Assembly: GCA_020465985.1 (NCBI GenBank)
Contig: JAANYP010002083.1
Location: forward strand, 248,001 to 312,000
Reading direction: 5' to 3'
From: Centrapalus pauciflorus
Taxonomy: Eukaryota; Streptophyta; Magnoliopsida; Asterales; Asteraceae
DNA length: 64,000 bases
This document shows, one piece after another, positions 23,301 through 34,755 of this stretch (position 1 is its first letter; each line of letters starts with the position of its first letter). The translations under genes were made by a program, and so were the position numbers. The notes beneath the pieces are model-generated. The model was not told the origin of the DNA. It was given only the letters and a program-made list of their open reading frames with translations, and made no database searches.

Positions 23301-26300
23301 CCTTGATGCATTCTCGACTTTATTTGCAGTGCCTTCAAGAGATTTCTTCTCATCCTTCGATTGTGCTAGTACTGGAGGGGCACTATTATATCTTGTAGGT
23401 GGATATTGCACATGAAGAGAGTTGGTGTAAGATCCTTTATTAGGAGGGATCCACCGAGATACCACATTTGGTTTTGCAAGTCTTGTAGTTGTGGAAGTTT
23501 CTAGTGGCTTAGCTTTTTGCTTGATCACAGCATCCGAAACAAGTTTTGAGCTGGCAGAATTTTTTCGACTTATATTGCCACTAGACTTCTGCTGTAAATC
23601 AACCTTTCCTAACTTCTTCCCTGGACTCTGTTCTCTATCTTGTTTATTTTTTATCTCCTCCAACAAGCCATCCGATTTTACCTCCTTGGCATCTGTCTTG
23701 TCAGGTTCATTAGCAACCACAAAAGTAAGCTTCAAACCACCATTCACGTTGCCCAAATCATTGCTTTTTGATGACTGGAGATTAGGATAAACCTTAGTTT
23801 CAGGTTTATTATATCCATCATCTGATGGATAGTCTTGAAATGCATCAGGTTCTGGTTCCACAAAGACAATATCATGATTTTCAGCATCCAGCCCACTGTC
23901 TTTCAGTGAAATACTATCGGGTTCGACTTTAGTGTCTTGACCATCGACGTTGCTGAAGATCTCTTCTACCTCATAAAACTCTTCAGGTGAGGGACTTTCT
24001 GTCTCATTCCCATCTTCAAATTCTCCTTCTGTGGTGATCATAGATGGTATAGCATCAGCGTCCGAAAAAAGTACCTGATACATGTACAGGTACGCATTCA
24101 ACTTCAAGGGCGTCAAAAAAATGCCATTTCTTGTATGAAAAGAAAATCAAACACCTACCTCTGCCTGGAAATTTTTTGGCATTTGGTCCCTTGCATCCCA
24201 CATAACATCAACTTCATCGCGGCTCCACTTCAGTACACTGCCTCGCACAAATGTTGTGTGAAACATAACTCTAAACATCATTTCCTCCCTTACATGATCC
24301 AAATGTAAGCATTCAAGAACAACGTCCCCTTGAACACGGTGATGGATATCTATTTTCACAAATTCACATTCTTCCTGCAATCACAAGTGATACAATTATA
24401 TTCAACATGAGTGGTATCACTTTAAGATTTCATACATGGGAGATAAATATATTTACCGGTTGATAGTAGCGAGCATTTTTTTTGGATTTCGCAGATGAAA
24501 ATAACAGCTTAGAGCTCCTATTGGCGGTTGTTGAAGATGAATCCTGACCATAGATACGGACTACCGGTCGACAACCCTTTTCCCCAAATAATGGAAGGAC
24601 TCGAAGTATGATACATTCCAGTGCTAGAGGCGTGTCTGATGGGGGCCACTCCGAACCTAAATTTCTCCTGGATATGTACTGAAGATATCTCAACTGGGAA
24701 GGCTGTGGATTTAAAGGTGTTAAAAGTTGAAGAAGCTCCCTAGGAGCCTGCTTGTATACCATTTCAAGTGTCTTCTGCTCCCCAGTATATTGCTTTCGAA
24801 ACAAAAGAAGAGCTGCGAGCATAAAGGCAAGCACCGGCCACCCTCCCCTTTCACAGTGCATCAACAGCACATTCTGTTGTCCTGCAAGTGACAGCCAGCT
24901 CTCACTAGATCGTAAAAAGTGATGGATCATCTCCAACGGTAACATCGGGCATCCTTCATATTGCCGAGGATACTCCATGACTGTCATATCATACTGAGAC
25001 AAAATATCAGAAATTTGGGTCCTCTTGTCACCTTCTCTAAAGTTAAAAACCATGAAAGAAGAATCAGGATAGTAGTCCTGGAGTTCGGCGACGATGCCAC
25101 CCATGTAGATCTTGTACTCATCTTCTTCTAGTACTTCGGTTGAGAAGCAGCAATCAAATACTGCAAATGACGGTGAAAACATAAGCGAAGTGAGAAGAAC
25201 GTTCAAAGATACATAATGACCTACACAAATTACTTTGTCAAAAAACTGTTTTGGCAATGACTTCACTAATCAACATATAAAACTCCACAGTTAGGTTATG
25301 CTTACTGAGAATAATAATAGTGTTCAGATGAGATAGTAGTTGTGGGGTTTAGGTGGTCAAATAAAAGATTTTCTTTGTTCTTAATGATTAATAAACATGT
25401 TCAATTCAAAAAATAGTTCATATCTACATCAATGACAACTGACAAGTATACTTTTGAGGGTGAATTTCATATATACCCCCTTAAACTTGAAAATATCATA
25501 TATACCCAAAAACATTATTTAACTGCATTGTGCATTATGCATAGACAGCAGAGTTATTTGTATTTTGGGTATATGTGATATTTCTAAGTTTAAGAGGGGT
25601 ATATATGAAATTTCCCTTGCTTGCGATTACAAAGCCGATGATAGCTCTACAACTGCAGATTACATGTTGCCATATTGGCATATTCATTAAAAAAAACCCA
25701 CATTTATCTCACATAAAATAAGATCTGGTTTAAGTTAACCAACAAGTACATTAGATTGTTAATGTTAACCTTTAATGAATGTAGCTAAACACATGTTCGT
25801 CAAATTTCCACAAGCTTCACTAACAACTTAAGGGAGTATGAAAAAAAATTGGAGTTGGTACCCATTTACCAAATGCAACCTTCAACAACTAACCAGTGCA
25901 GCATGTTTTCTGAATTTACACCTTTTTCCATGTAATATTTATCAACCGTAAGCAACATCCATATACTAAAATAATATGTTAAGGGGACATTTGGTGAAGT
26001 GGAATGGAATTTATAAGCTGTTTAATCAATGTTAGTTACAACAAATAGAAGTTGACATAAGAAAATGAACGAAAAATTAAATCTCCATTCCTTTCCACTG
26101 TTTTATTCTCTTCATGTTGAGAAGAAAATGCAAGAGATGCATTTTACACTGAACTCAATTTTCTATTCCCTATCATTGAGAATCAATGTTCTCATCACAT
26201 AACGAAAAAATGGGGCTTACCATTTTACATAACATATTAGGGGACATTTGGTACGCCCCATTTTTTAACACTTGCCCATTAACTTTTTACCTTTGGATTT

Positions 26301-27250
26301 AACTATGTAAGTTTTCTTTTATAGGATGGCAAAAGAAAGCTGAACATCAAATAAAACTAAAAAACAAACACAATGAGAATGTGTATCAACTATCAACAAA
26401 CTAAGTAGGAGCAAATTCAATGCATATCTTTCTTCCCCGAACCACAGAAACGTTAAAAAAACACTTGTTTGCATCTCGTTAACTATCCTGAAACTTCAAA
26501 CACGTCTCATTTCACAACAATTTATCTAGTATCAGGAGGTAGCGAATTCTTGACCATACTTACCATGCCATCTGTTTTCTTACAATAATGTCTCCCAAGT
26601 ATCAATGTCAAACTCATATTTTACTGATCTTGCACACTTTGTTTTAGGGATTAAACAGTCCTAACTCGACTAGTACATAAACCTAGCCCTAGCCTAATGA
26701 ATTCCAGACCAAGTTTCATCCCCATTCTGTAATTACTAACAATTAATTCCCAAGTTTAAGTAACAAGACGGCATTGCTCAAATAATCAGAATTTCTAAGG
26801 TGCTACATCACATTCTTTGTAAATGTATAAAATATGCCAAACACCTTTCTTATTAACATAATCTTAATTATCACAAAGAAGATTAACTAATGAATCTTAT
26901 CCAGCACATTTTCGCCAAAATCAAGTTTAAACCTTGATAACAATTATGCAGAACTAATAGAACTTTATAACATACTGTCAAATAGAAGCTGAACTAACAA
27001 ACAGTCAAATGCCTCCGAAATAATAGGAGAAAAACCACAGCGCATTTTAGTAAAATTCAAAGATACAATCAATCAATGACGAATTCACCCATTAATAAAC
27101 ATGAAAAAAGTGGGAATTTTGAAATAAAATGAGTCTTCAGAAGTATAGCAGATGAAGTATTTTGTGTAGATACTAACCGTAGACCCTCTCGGAGATCTCA
27201 AGGAGACGATCCGGCGGCTTGCGATAAAAGAAGCGTTTGAACAGCGCCAT
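15740..27250 (-). CDS. Class II formin-like protein (PTEN-like, C2-like, FH1, FH2)
   Basis: Spliced gene that nucleates and elongates actin filaments. Coding exons (minus, in order): 27250-27178, 25160-24457, 24374-24159, 24074-21814, 21517-21394, 21174-21103, 19962-19864, 19702-19661, 19294-19214, 19117-19067, 18980-18899, 16947-16853, 16625-16554, 16474-16358, 16248-16180, 16090-16024, 15891-15740. All introns are GT/AG; the sum is 4377 bases, an open frame of 1458 residues. The start MALFKRFFYRKPP is the usual class II formin N-terminus. Residues 1-190 form a PTEN-like domain whose P-loop reads HCERGGWP (126-133), lacking the catalytic arginine, so lipid binding rather than phosphatase activity is expected. 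A C2-like region follows (to about 340), then an acidic/serine-rich linker, a proline-rich FH1 of about 360 residues (682-1040) that would bind profilin-actin, and FH2 (about 1058-1440) with the GNTLNQGTARG signature. Exact paralogue (FH13/14/18/20-like) not assigned. Confidence 0.95.
17608..18881. mobile_element. 1.27-kb foldback element (MULE-like) in a formin intron
   Basis: The two halves are inverted copies. The left arm starts GGGTAAAATACAAATTTCGT; the right arm, read in reverse, has ACAAATTTTGTCCCTGTGG. Matches continue for about 500 bp per side, including GTTTTGTAACGGATTTGGTC versus GTTTTGTTACGGATTTGGTC and CATGTTACGTATCAAAATTC in both. The GGGTAAA-type end and possible 9-bp duplication (CTTTCTTTA / TTTTTTTTA) suggest a non-autonomous Mutator-like element. 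It has no coding capacity. It lies between exon 11 (ends 18899) and exon 12 (starts 16947), ending only about 17 bp from the exon 11 splice donor. Confidence 0.75.
20350..20390. repeat. (CA)n(TA)n microsatellite in a formin intron
   Basis: About 30 bases of CA repeats pass into a short TA run, in the intron between exons 6 and 7 of the formin gene. Confidence 0.9.
21960..23020 (-). repeat. FH1-encoding CCACCT-type coding minisatellite
   Basis: About 1.06 kb inside formin exon 4 consists of imperfect proline-codon repeats. On the coding strand, blocks of 5-20 proline codons alternate with short spacers such as GGRAPG, APGP and GAP. The 3' two thirds show a repeating module of roughly 15 residues (GGRAPGPPPPPPP). 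The plus strand shows long GGTGGA-rich open frames; these are shadows of the FH1 domain. Length changes by slippage would change profilin-binding capacity without breaking the frame. Confidence 0.85.
25458..25616. mobile_element. Short MITE-like foldback in formin intron 1
   Basis: Both ends match in inverted orientation over about 50 bp: TTTCATATATACCCCCTTAA at the left and its reverse complement with one change at the right (TTAAGAGGGGTATATATGAAA), both bounded by GGG/CCC. There is no clear target duplication and no coding capacity. Confidence 0.6.
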
Positions 27251-27264
27251 TAGATGGCGCTGTT
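27240..27264 (-). promoter_or_regulatory. 11-bp hairpin over the formin start codon
   Basis: The plus strand reads AACAGCGCCAT-TAG-ATGGCGCTGTT, a perfect inverted repeat with 11-bp arms and a 3-base spacer. In the transcript the 3' arm is the first 11 bases of the coding region (start ATG, codons 2-3 and part of codon 4), so the start codon would be base-paired with the leader. Seven of the eleven pairs are G-C. If it folds it would slow scanning or initiation; regulation itself is inference. Confidence 0.6.
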
Positions 27265-27671
27265 ACACCCTCAACCGGATCCAAAATCTTGATCCCTGTA
27301 TACTTAATTAGTATCTTCAACCTAAAAATGTATTTTGTTGACTATATCAGATCGATCTCGCACTTGTCGTATAAATTTAAGTCTGTAATTCACAAAACTA
27401 CACCAATCTGATGAGGGTGCAGGAAGCAAGAACAGTTGAATCCAAAGTTGAATAGAGGAATTGGATCCCCAATATAAGGTTAGAAGATAAGGTGGGGTAG
27501 TAGGAAGAAACGAAACAGGAACAGAAACAGTTCAATCTGGGGTCAGCTGAAGTTGATATGGAGTAAAGATAAGTTTTTGTGGAGATAGGGTTTGTGGGGA
27601 GAAATGGCGATCAAAACATGAGGAGGAAGCATGTGATTTTTCTGCCCATTTGATGATTTCAGAAATCACAT

Positions 27672-27693
27672 GGAGAGAGAGAGAGAGAGAGAA
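27672..27693. repeat. (GA)n microsatellite upstream of the formin start
   Basis: A pure GA run of about 20 bases lies 420 bp upstream of the start codon. On the transcribed sense strand it is a CT tract, common in plant leaders and proximal promoters. The transcription start is not resolvable from sequence. Confidence 0.8.
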
Positions 27694-30600
27694 GGAGTAT
27701 GTTTGTTGAAAAAGGAAAGAAGAATCGTAGACCCGAACCTTTCGACAAATTGTATGAATCAGTAAAGATGCAAGCAAATCTGTGATAATCACAGACACGT
27801 GGAATCAAAAAAGAAGGGATTCAATTCAAGAAGATGAAGGAAGAAATGAAAGAGTCTATTGCTGTCAAAGGTTTGATTTTTGCCTTGTTCTAGCAACAAC
27901 AACAACACTTGGACCCTTCTTCCCTATTATTAATCCATGTTTCTCTCTATTTTTTAATCTTTTTCTACACATTTCTTGATAATTAATTTCTCATGTTTTT
28001 TTTTTTTGGTAATCTTTTTGTTCTTTTATGACTACCATTTCTTCCTCTTTTTTTCAAAAAAAAATTGACTAAAAATGTAATATTTAATTGGGTAAATTAC
28101 CAAGAAAATGTAATAAATTCAAAAATTGTCAATAAAGGTAGCGGATCCATTATTTTTGATGGTCGGTGACACAAATTTGAGTCGTGCTTTCGATTTTATA
28201 TTTTTATTCATTAGATTGTTCGGGTCGAGTTAAAAACCGATAATATTAACTGAAATTTTATAAATTTTAGGATTGAATAAGAATAATGGTATGGGTTTGG
28301 TGAAATGAACCAAAATTATAAATGATAATGGCTTATTAAGTTTTTTATGATTGGGCTCTATATTATTAATTCATTATTTTTTTTATTTGTTACATTAACT
28401 TATAAATATATTTATTTGATTGAAGGTTATAAATTTTTTTGATAAAATTATTCTAATATTTGGAAATGCAATGTGGCACGTCCAAAAACCATCAGTTGCA
28501 TAAACAAAAAATCGTACAAACATTACACTATGAAACAAAGTTATTAGCAGAAGGACTGATGACACGTGCCACCTCCGACAACCACATGGGTCCGCCCCTA
28601 TTTGAAATGTAACAAAAACTACAATTCATTATGATTTTCTACTAATAAGTACAACACCTTAAATGGCTTAAATTATACTTTAACCGTATGTTGATAACTA
28701 ATTTTCTAAATTTATTATGTTTTTTCAAAAAAACATTCCTTAACATTTCATACATTTGTAAATTTAGGACATGTGAATTATGAGAGCTCGTGGGTTATTT
28801 AAACCTATGGTCTATAAAAACTTTAATATAGGAGTTTAAGCATTAAATTACTTTGAATATTTTTCCGGAATTTTAATAAACCCATAAAAAGAGTTAATGA
28901 TCTTAATACACTTTTGGGGAAAAAAAAATAATAATAATAGTAAAACTTTCATCCATAAGTGCATGTTTGACTCACCACAATTTAAGGGAAAAGGATTGAG
29001 AAATTCATTTTGAATCATGTTTGATTGTTTAGAATGAAAACTTTTAAGAATCTTTTTAAGAAAAAGTTTAGAAAAATAAAGAAAAAAATATTCAGAAAGG
29101 GGTTGGAAAAAGCACATTGTTAGTTGGTCGCAAAGCGAGCGCTGTCCAACACAGTTGTGAGCACCAAAGGGGTGTCCTGGGGTGCCGCTTCAAGAATGTG
29201 CTAGAGAACTCGACGCATGGTAGGCGTTGATGGTGAAATCCTAAGATGCTACCAAAAATGGTGTTAATGTCAACTTCTTTTATTTTTTCGTTCGTTTTTT
29301 CTACCAACTAAACAAGTTACGAGATTAGAATTCATACACATTTTATTAATTACATCTTTTATTCCTTTGCAGATTTTATTTTAATATTAAATATCATGCG
29401 AACCGACAGTTAAGTATAATTTCTCATAAATTATGCCAAATAAGAAAATTTTTACAAGTAATTACGAGCTAGAAATTTTACTAAAAACCTTCCGTATCAT
29501 AACAAAATTAACAATTAATAGCAACCATCTATTTGCAATGGGAATGAGAATTTATAGGTATGCGTTCCATGTTGGCTAGATTACTCATTAATTAATAACT
29601 TAATTATTATTATTATCGTCAATACATAATTATAAGAATAATAAATAAATATTTTTGTTTTTCTATAATATCAATTGTTGTCGAAAATTCCAAACTATTT
29701 TTATAATAACAATATATTTAAGTATCAAATATTGTATATAATAAATAACTATTTTGTTTTTGTATTATAACTTTTAAATTTTATAGTAACATCACTTATG
29801 ATCCCGGTGCAATGCACGTGTTAAACATACTCGTCGTCGTTGTTAATTATTATTATTATTATTATATTATGATGTTTGGTTTTTTGGATTTCAAATAATC
29901 TCTTAAAATTTGGAATCATGAAATCTTATGATTTGGATTAGATGATTTTAAAATACTCCATATTATTAACGAATTGAAAAGTCCTATAAAGCATGGATCG
30001 ATTTTATGAAATTGAAATCCTTTAAAATTCAACAAACTATAGAACTATGATAATGGAGGAGTTCCCTTTGGTTTGGTCTCATACACAGGTACTAAAACTT
30101 ATATCAAATTAACGAACAAAAATAACGAACCTGTGTTCACAAATTGGTCAAATATTTTGTACCGTAAATATGTAAATTTTCATTCCGTTGAGCCTTTTGT
30201 TTCTTCTAAAAAATAAAATTTGGCAGTTTAATATAACCGAATAGCTTTGCTTCGAAGATAAGTTACTTTTCAAGAGGGAAGCCCAAAAAACAAATTTTGC
30301 GATTAACCCTCCTACATTTAACTTTGACATTACGGCCCCTTTGTTTACCTTATCTTCATTTTCATTTTATGAGTTTGTTGTTAGTTTTTCTTACAAATTT
30401 TCTAATCTTACCTTATGAAAGTGTATTATCATAAAGAAAACAAAGGATCTTACGATAACATGATATGTTCGTATCCAAATCATGTTTGAACGCATACGAT
30501 AGACGAGATGATCAATATAAAAGTCATTTACAAATAACGTACCCGAAGTTTCTTGTTCGTATGTGGGATTCGAAATGCATGAGGGGACCACCAAGGCTAT

Positions 30601-31860
30601 TTCTTTGCAAGATTTCAAACATCATTTACCAATGTATGGGCAATAGTCCTCATAGTACTTGTTTAGGTATAGAGTTATGAAGAAATAAAACGAAGCGTCT
30701 AACAATGTAACGTCATATCTAACAATTATAATTTTAAATGCTACTATGTTAGTTAACAACCGGTATTTTATTTATTTTATTTAAATAAGAAAGGTAAAAG
30801 TGATTACAAAATGAACCGTTGATGTAACTATTTTGCGATGATTGATCGAGTATTTATAAAACTTCTTTATAATGTTTGATTGCAATGATTGATAAAACTT
30901 TTAGGGGCTGTTTGGCTCATAGAATGTATTTATAAAACTTCTTTATAATGTTTGATTGCAAGGTTCGTGTATTTATTGGAATTCATTGAGATTTGCTTTT
31001 AAAATCATGTGTTTTGTTCACAGATTTCAGTAAGGATTTAAACACCCAAAATTTATTAAATCTCTTTTGTCTTTGTTATTCAAAAACTCAGTCGCCCCCT
31101 TGGGATTTTAAATCTCAGTTACTTTGCATTTTCATATTAGCAATTTTTTCTTAAAAGATAATGCAAATTTTTTGACAATATCCTGACAAATGCAAATGCT
31201 ACGTAATGCAAATTCTAGAAAAAAAAATTGTGAACCAAAGAATCTTTTATGATCAATGATTTCTTTCATATGAAAACACTGCTGGCCTCAAGCAATTGAC
31301 ATTTATTAATTACATTATATCATATGTGTGTATTTATGTGAACTCGTGGGTCAAGAATGAAGTTATATGTCGATGAAATGCCTTTTTTATGTTTTGTACA
31401 ACGACAAACTTGCGCAAAAAAAACCTGAAGTTGGACCATTTTTGTGATTAAAATCCGTAACTATTTTTCATTGCATAAAAAACTCTCAACAGATGAAATC
31501 TTATGGAAGTGGAAAGTTACCAATTGTAAGTCAAAGGTCGTAGTCGACAAGTCACCAGGACCACCGGAATTTCGCCATAAAAGTAAATTCTAACAAAAAA
31601 AACACATATTTGAACAAAAAAATCAATAAGATATGTGGATTTGAATTATAAACACAAAGGTTGGAGAGAAAGTTCGTCGAAAACGAATGGTTGGTCAGCA
31701 GATTGCAACCAGTTTATCAACTTGCAAGTCATTTTTTATTTAAAAAAACCTTATTTTGATAAGTTTTAATTAGTTAGGGTTTTTTGCGCAATCAATAATG
31801 GTTGCATGTTTTAATCGCAAAAATGATTTAATTTAACTGTTTTTTGTGCAAATTTTTCTA

Positions 31861-32379
31861 TCTATATTTATCTATTCTATTAAAAGAGTAAATAGATTGC
31901 CACATGACACTAAACTAGACCGCCAATTGGCATAACCTATATTTGACACGTGTTTTTTATATCAAACAATTAATTTCAATTAATTTATAGTTATAATATT
32001 TTAGGGATATTGTTAACAACCATAGGTTAATATAATCCATTTTTTAATATTAATATATGACACTTGTAAAATGAAAATTCTGAAATTTTAATGGTTGACA
32101 TTAATTATTAATAAAGCTAATGATTTATTGTATCTCAATTATGTATTGTTATTAATTATAAATAAAAATAAGAATTTTATTATACTCTTCTCTTTCACTA
32201 TATGAAGGTTCCTTAAATCATTCGAATAATGTTTTTCATTCTATAATCTATATATGTCTAAAATTAATACCGAGTTACATAATATTCATAGTGTAACTAC
32301 TGTTTATCATCAATTTCTATGATTATTCTAAAATTTATTATTCAAACAAATTCATATATTTTATGGGTAAATAAACTAG
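31861..32379 (+). mobile_element. Helitron-like non-autonomous element
   Basis: The left end reads TCTATATTTATCTATTCTAT with TTAAAAGAG following, a usual Helitron 5' style starting with TC. The right end is ATGGGTAAATAAACTAG followed by T (CTAG at 32376-32379). The subterminal hairpin is degenerate. There is no coding capacity. Ends are judged by similarity to the well-formed terminus at 469-497. Confidence 0.45.
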
Positions 32380-32909
32380 TATATTAATAAAGCAAAATGC
32401 TTAGTGACACATGTCCTCAACTAATCAAAATAAATTTATTTACCATCCCAATTTTTCTATATAACTTTTTCAATTTATTCATTTAATTTTTTTGAAAAGT
32501 TAATACTAATTACTATCTAATTTAATCATTATTATAAAAGTCAATCTAATTAAAATGTTCTAAAAATTTTATAATAATATGATTTTAAACCATTTATTAC
32601 TGAAAAATAAAAATATATCTAAATTTGGTTATAACAACATAAATATATAATAATGGATCATATAACTAATACATTATTACGTTATTATATTAAAAAATAA
32701 TGTTTTTAAATTTAAATGCAATCATTTTCTTATCTTGACTATTTGTTTACAAATTAAATTCATATCTGATATAACTTTAATAAATTTTTATGTTATTTTA
32801 GTATCAGCATGTTATCATAATTATAATTATATATATATTAATATTATATATTATTTTAAAATAATCATTTAAAAAATATAATTATGAAATACATGGGTTG
32901 CTAAACTAG
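32380..32909 (+). mobile_element. Second Helitron-like remnant, adjacent
   Basis: It follows the first directly, with a left part TATTAATAAAGCAAAATGCT typical of plant Helitron starts, and ends GGGTTGCTAAACTAG followed by T (CTAG at 32906-32909). The exact TC start is not visible, so it may be a truncated or nested copy. The content is AT-rich and noncoding. Confidence 0.4.
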
Positions 32910-33299
32910 TATTTAATACTTAAACTAAAGAAAAATGAAGAATTGCTCAAAATTGCAAGCTACTTTTCATTTTTTTTTCTTATTATACAAATCTCATAAA
33001 TTTTGTCCTAAATAAAAGAACCAACTCTTTGTTCATTCCTGGTGATAGCATTTAAACGGTAAACAACAAAAATTAACCAGTAAAATGAGGTTATACATAC
33101 AGTTTATTGTTTGAAGTAACAACATATTTTTTATTTTTTTCTTATTGTGGCAATCAATTTTATTTTTTACCATTTAATATATTGATTGAAATAACAGTCT
33201 ACTTGTAGTTTACCGGTTAAATTCTATAATCAGGAGTAAACCAATAGTTGATTCCATTATTTTGAACAAAATTTACGATATTGCTATAATCTAAAAAGG

Positions 33300-33700
33300 A
33301 GAACAATTGCTGACTATTCGTTCCCCCAATCCGAGAGCTGAAGGCTAATCTGAATAATCTGCAAAACCGATCAAACACTAGGTGAAGGGTGAAGCAGGGA
33401 TGACCTGCAACACCACTCCGATGCTTAAGTCAGTAATCTGTAGTAATGTTTAATGAATTTAGGGTTTTTTAGTGTGCATACCTCACACAGAAGAGAGAGA
33501 TCCTTATTTATACCATTCTATTATGATATTGCAGGTGTTTATCCAATCAAAATCCATCATGTGTGCAATCATACTGACCTTTCCTCTTATTTGGCAGAAC
33601 CACATGATGCATTCAAGCGTGTTGCCAATTTATTGGTTCACTGTGAATAACAAATCCATTGCATATTGCCACGTTAGTATTTAATACTTAACATGCGTTA
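33300..33700. mobile_element. Possible LTR-like repeat fragment
   Basis: The string ATGACCTGCAACACCACTCC with GATGCTTAAGTCAGTAATCT downstream, then a TTATTTATA box and a leader-like stretch, resembles a repetitive motif seen in many plant transposons. No paired LTR, PBS or coding region was found. The two overlapping open frames here are unlikely to be genes. Confidence 0.3.
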
Positions 33701-34402
33701 TCACTTACTATTTTAAGCAATTCTCCCGAAGAAAAAAACAGTAATTTATAACTTAGAAAACAGTAATTTATCAACAAAAAAAATAAAGATCATTATAAAT
33801 CTGACTGGGGTTTCATAGAGTCATAGAGATAGGCAATGGCCAAGTTGGGACCCCATTGCATAAAATGATGATTGGTGGATGTTGGATTTCACATGCTGAA
33901 TCAACCCATATCTTTCCATTCGGGTGTTGTGAATGTGTTACGGTACCACCACCTTCCATCACCCTACTCCTACCAAATACCAATATACCTTTATTTACTT
34001 ATATTTAACTAAATAGTTACTTTTCTTCCTTTCTTTATTATTATTGTTTCATAAAGAAATGACCCTTTTAATGTGGCTAATGCTTTCAAAAACAGGTGTT
34101 CAGAAAAACTGTCTTCAAAAGCTGTTCAATGATTCATCAAAACCTGTTCAACAACACATAACACAGACAAAATAGATGATTTTTGTAGAGCATGTTACCC
34201 ATAAGTTCATGAATTCAAACAAGACAACCACACCAGCTACCCCTCTGTAGAAGCGGCTGTCATTAATTAACGAAAATACACACAAACATATAAAAAAATC
34301 ATTAACATTTAACATGATTATATTGTAACAGAAGTCTTTATAAATGTGATCTAAATAAACTTACAGCTAAAGTAGCAAGCTAGTTTGATGGTGTGTGTGA
34401 GG

Positions 34403-34470
34403 ATGAAAATAATGGCTTAGAGCTAGCTCCTATTGCCGTATATAAGGACCTCAGATCGACTGGCTGCGCA
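34403..34470 (-). pseudogene. Short formin exon 2-derived fragment
   Basis: GATGAAAATAA..GCTTAGAGCT here matches the formin exon 2 end (from plus-strand position 24494) with two mismatches, followed by CCTATTG and a stretch resembling GGACTACCGGTCGACA of the same exon after a small deletion. The order of blocks is the same as in the formin gene, which lies 7 kb away. It is a decayed fragment without coding value. Confidence 0.55.
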
Positions 34471-34755
34471 TTCTACCAAATAAGGGAAACAACAATCTGA
34501 TTACATCTACAATCTTGAGAACCAAATTGTGAGCAATACATGTCTGTCATTACAATGAATCCAAAACAAAAGAAAGATATTGAGGCATTTAGTCAGAACA
34601 CCAGATAGAGGGACTCAAAGCCAAAGTACACCAAACCAGTAAAATACACCTGTTCGTAGCCCAAATGGACTAGTCATACGAGTGCGGAAAGTAAAATGCT
34701 AGTATTACAACAGAAAAGTTTCTGCTGACATCCCAAGATAAATTTAACAAACAAA

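Larger units (their letters stand above)
27700..34400. other. Intergenic region between formin and eIF5A genes
   Basis: No gene is supported. At 28092 one half of the GGGTAAATTACCAAGAA-type MITE end (compare 58374-58686) is present without its partner. A 36-bp word is repeated at about 30850 and 30926. Near 29803-29822 lies a small palindrome (GTGCAATGCAC) reminiscent of a Helitron end. Helitron-like sequence occupies 31861-32909 and an LTR-like patch lies at 33300-33700. The rest is plain AT-rich DNA. Confidence 0.5.

Noticed and set aside
25982..26260. Direct repeats GGGGACATTTGGT at about 25983 and 26242 in formin intron 1 as a transposon
   Set aside because: The copies are in direct, not inverted, orientation and have no target duplication, so no element could be defined.
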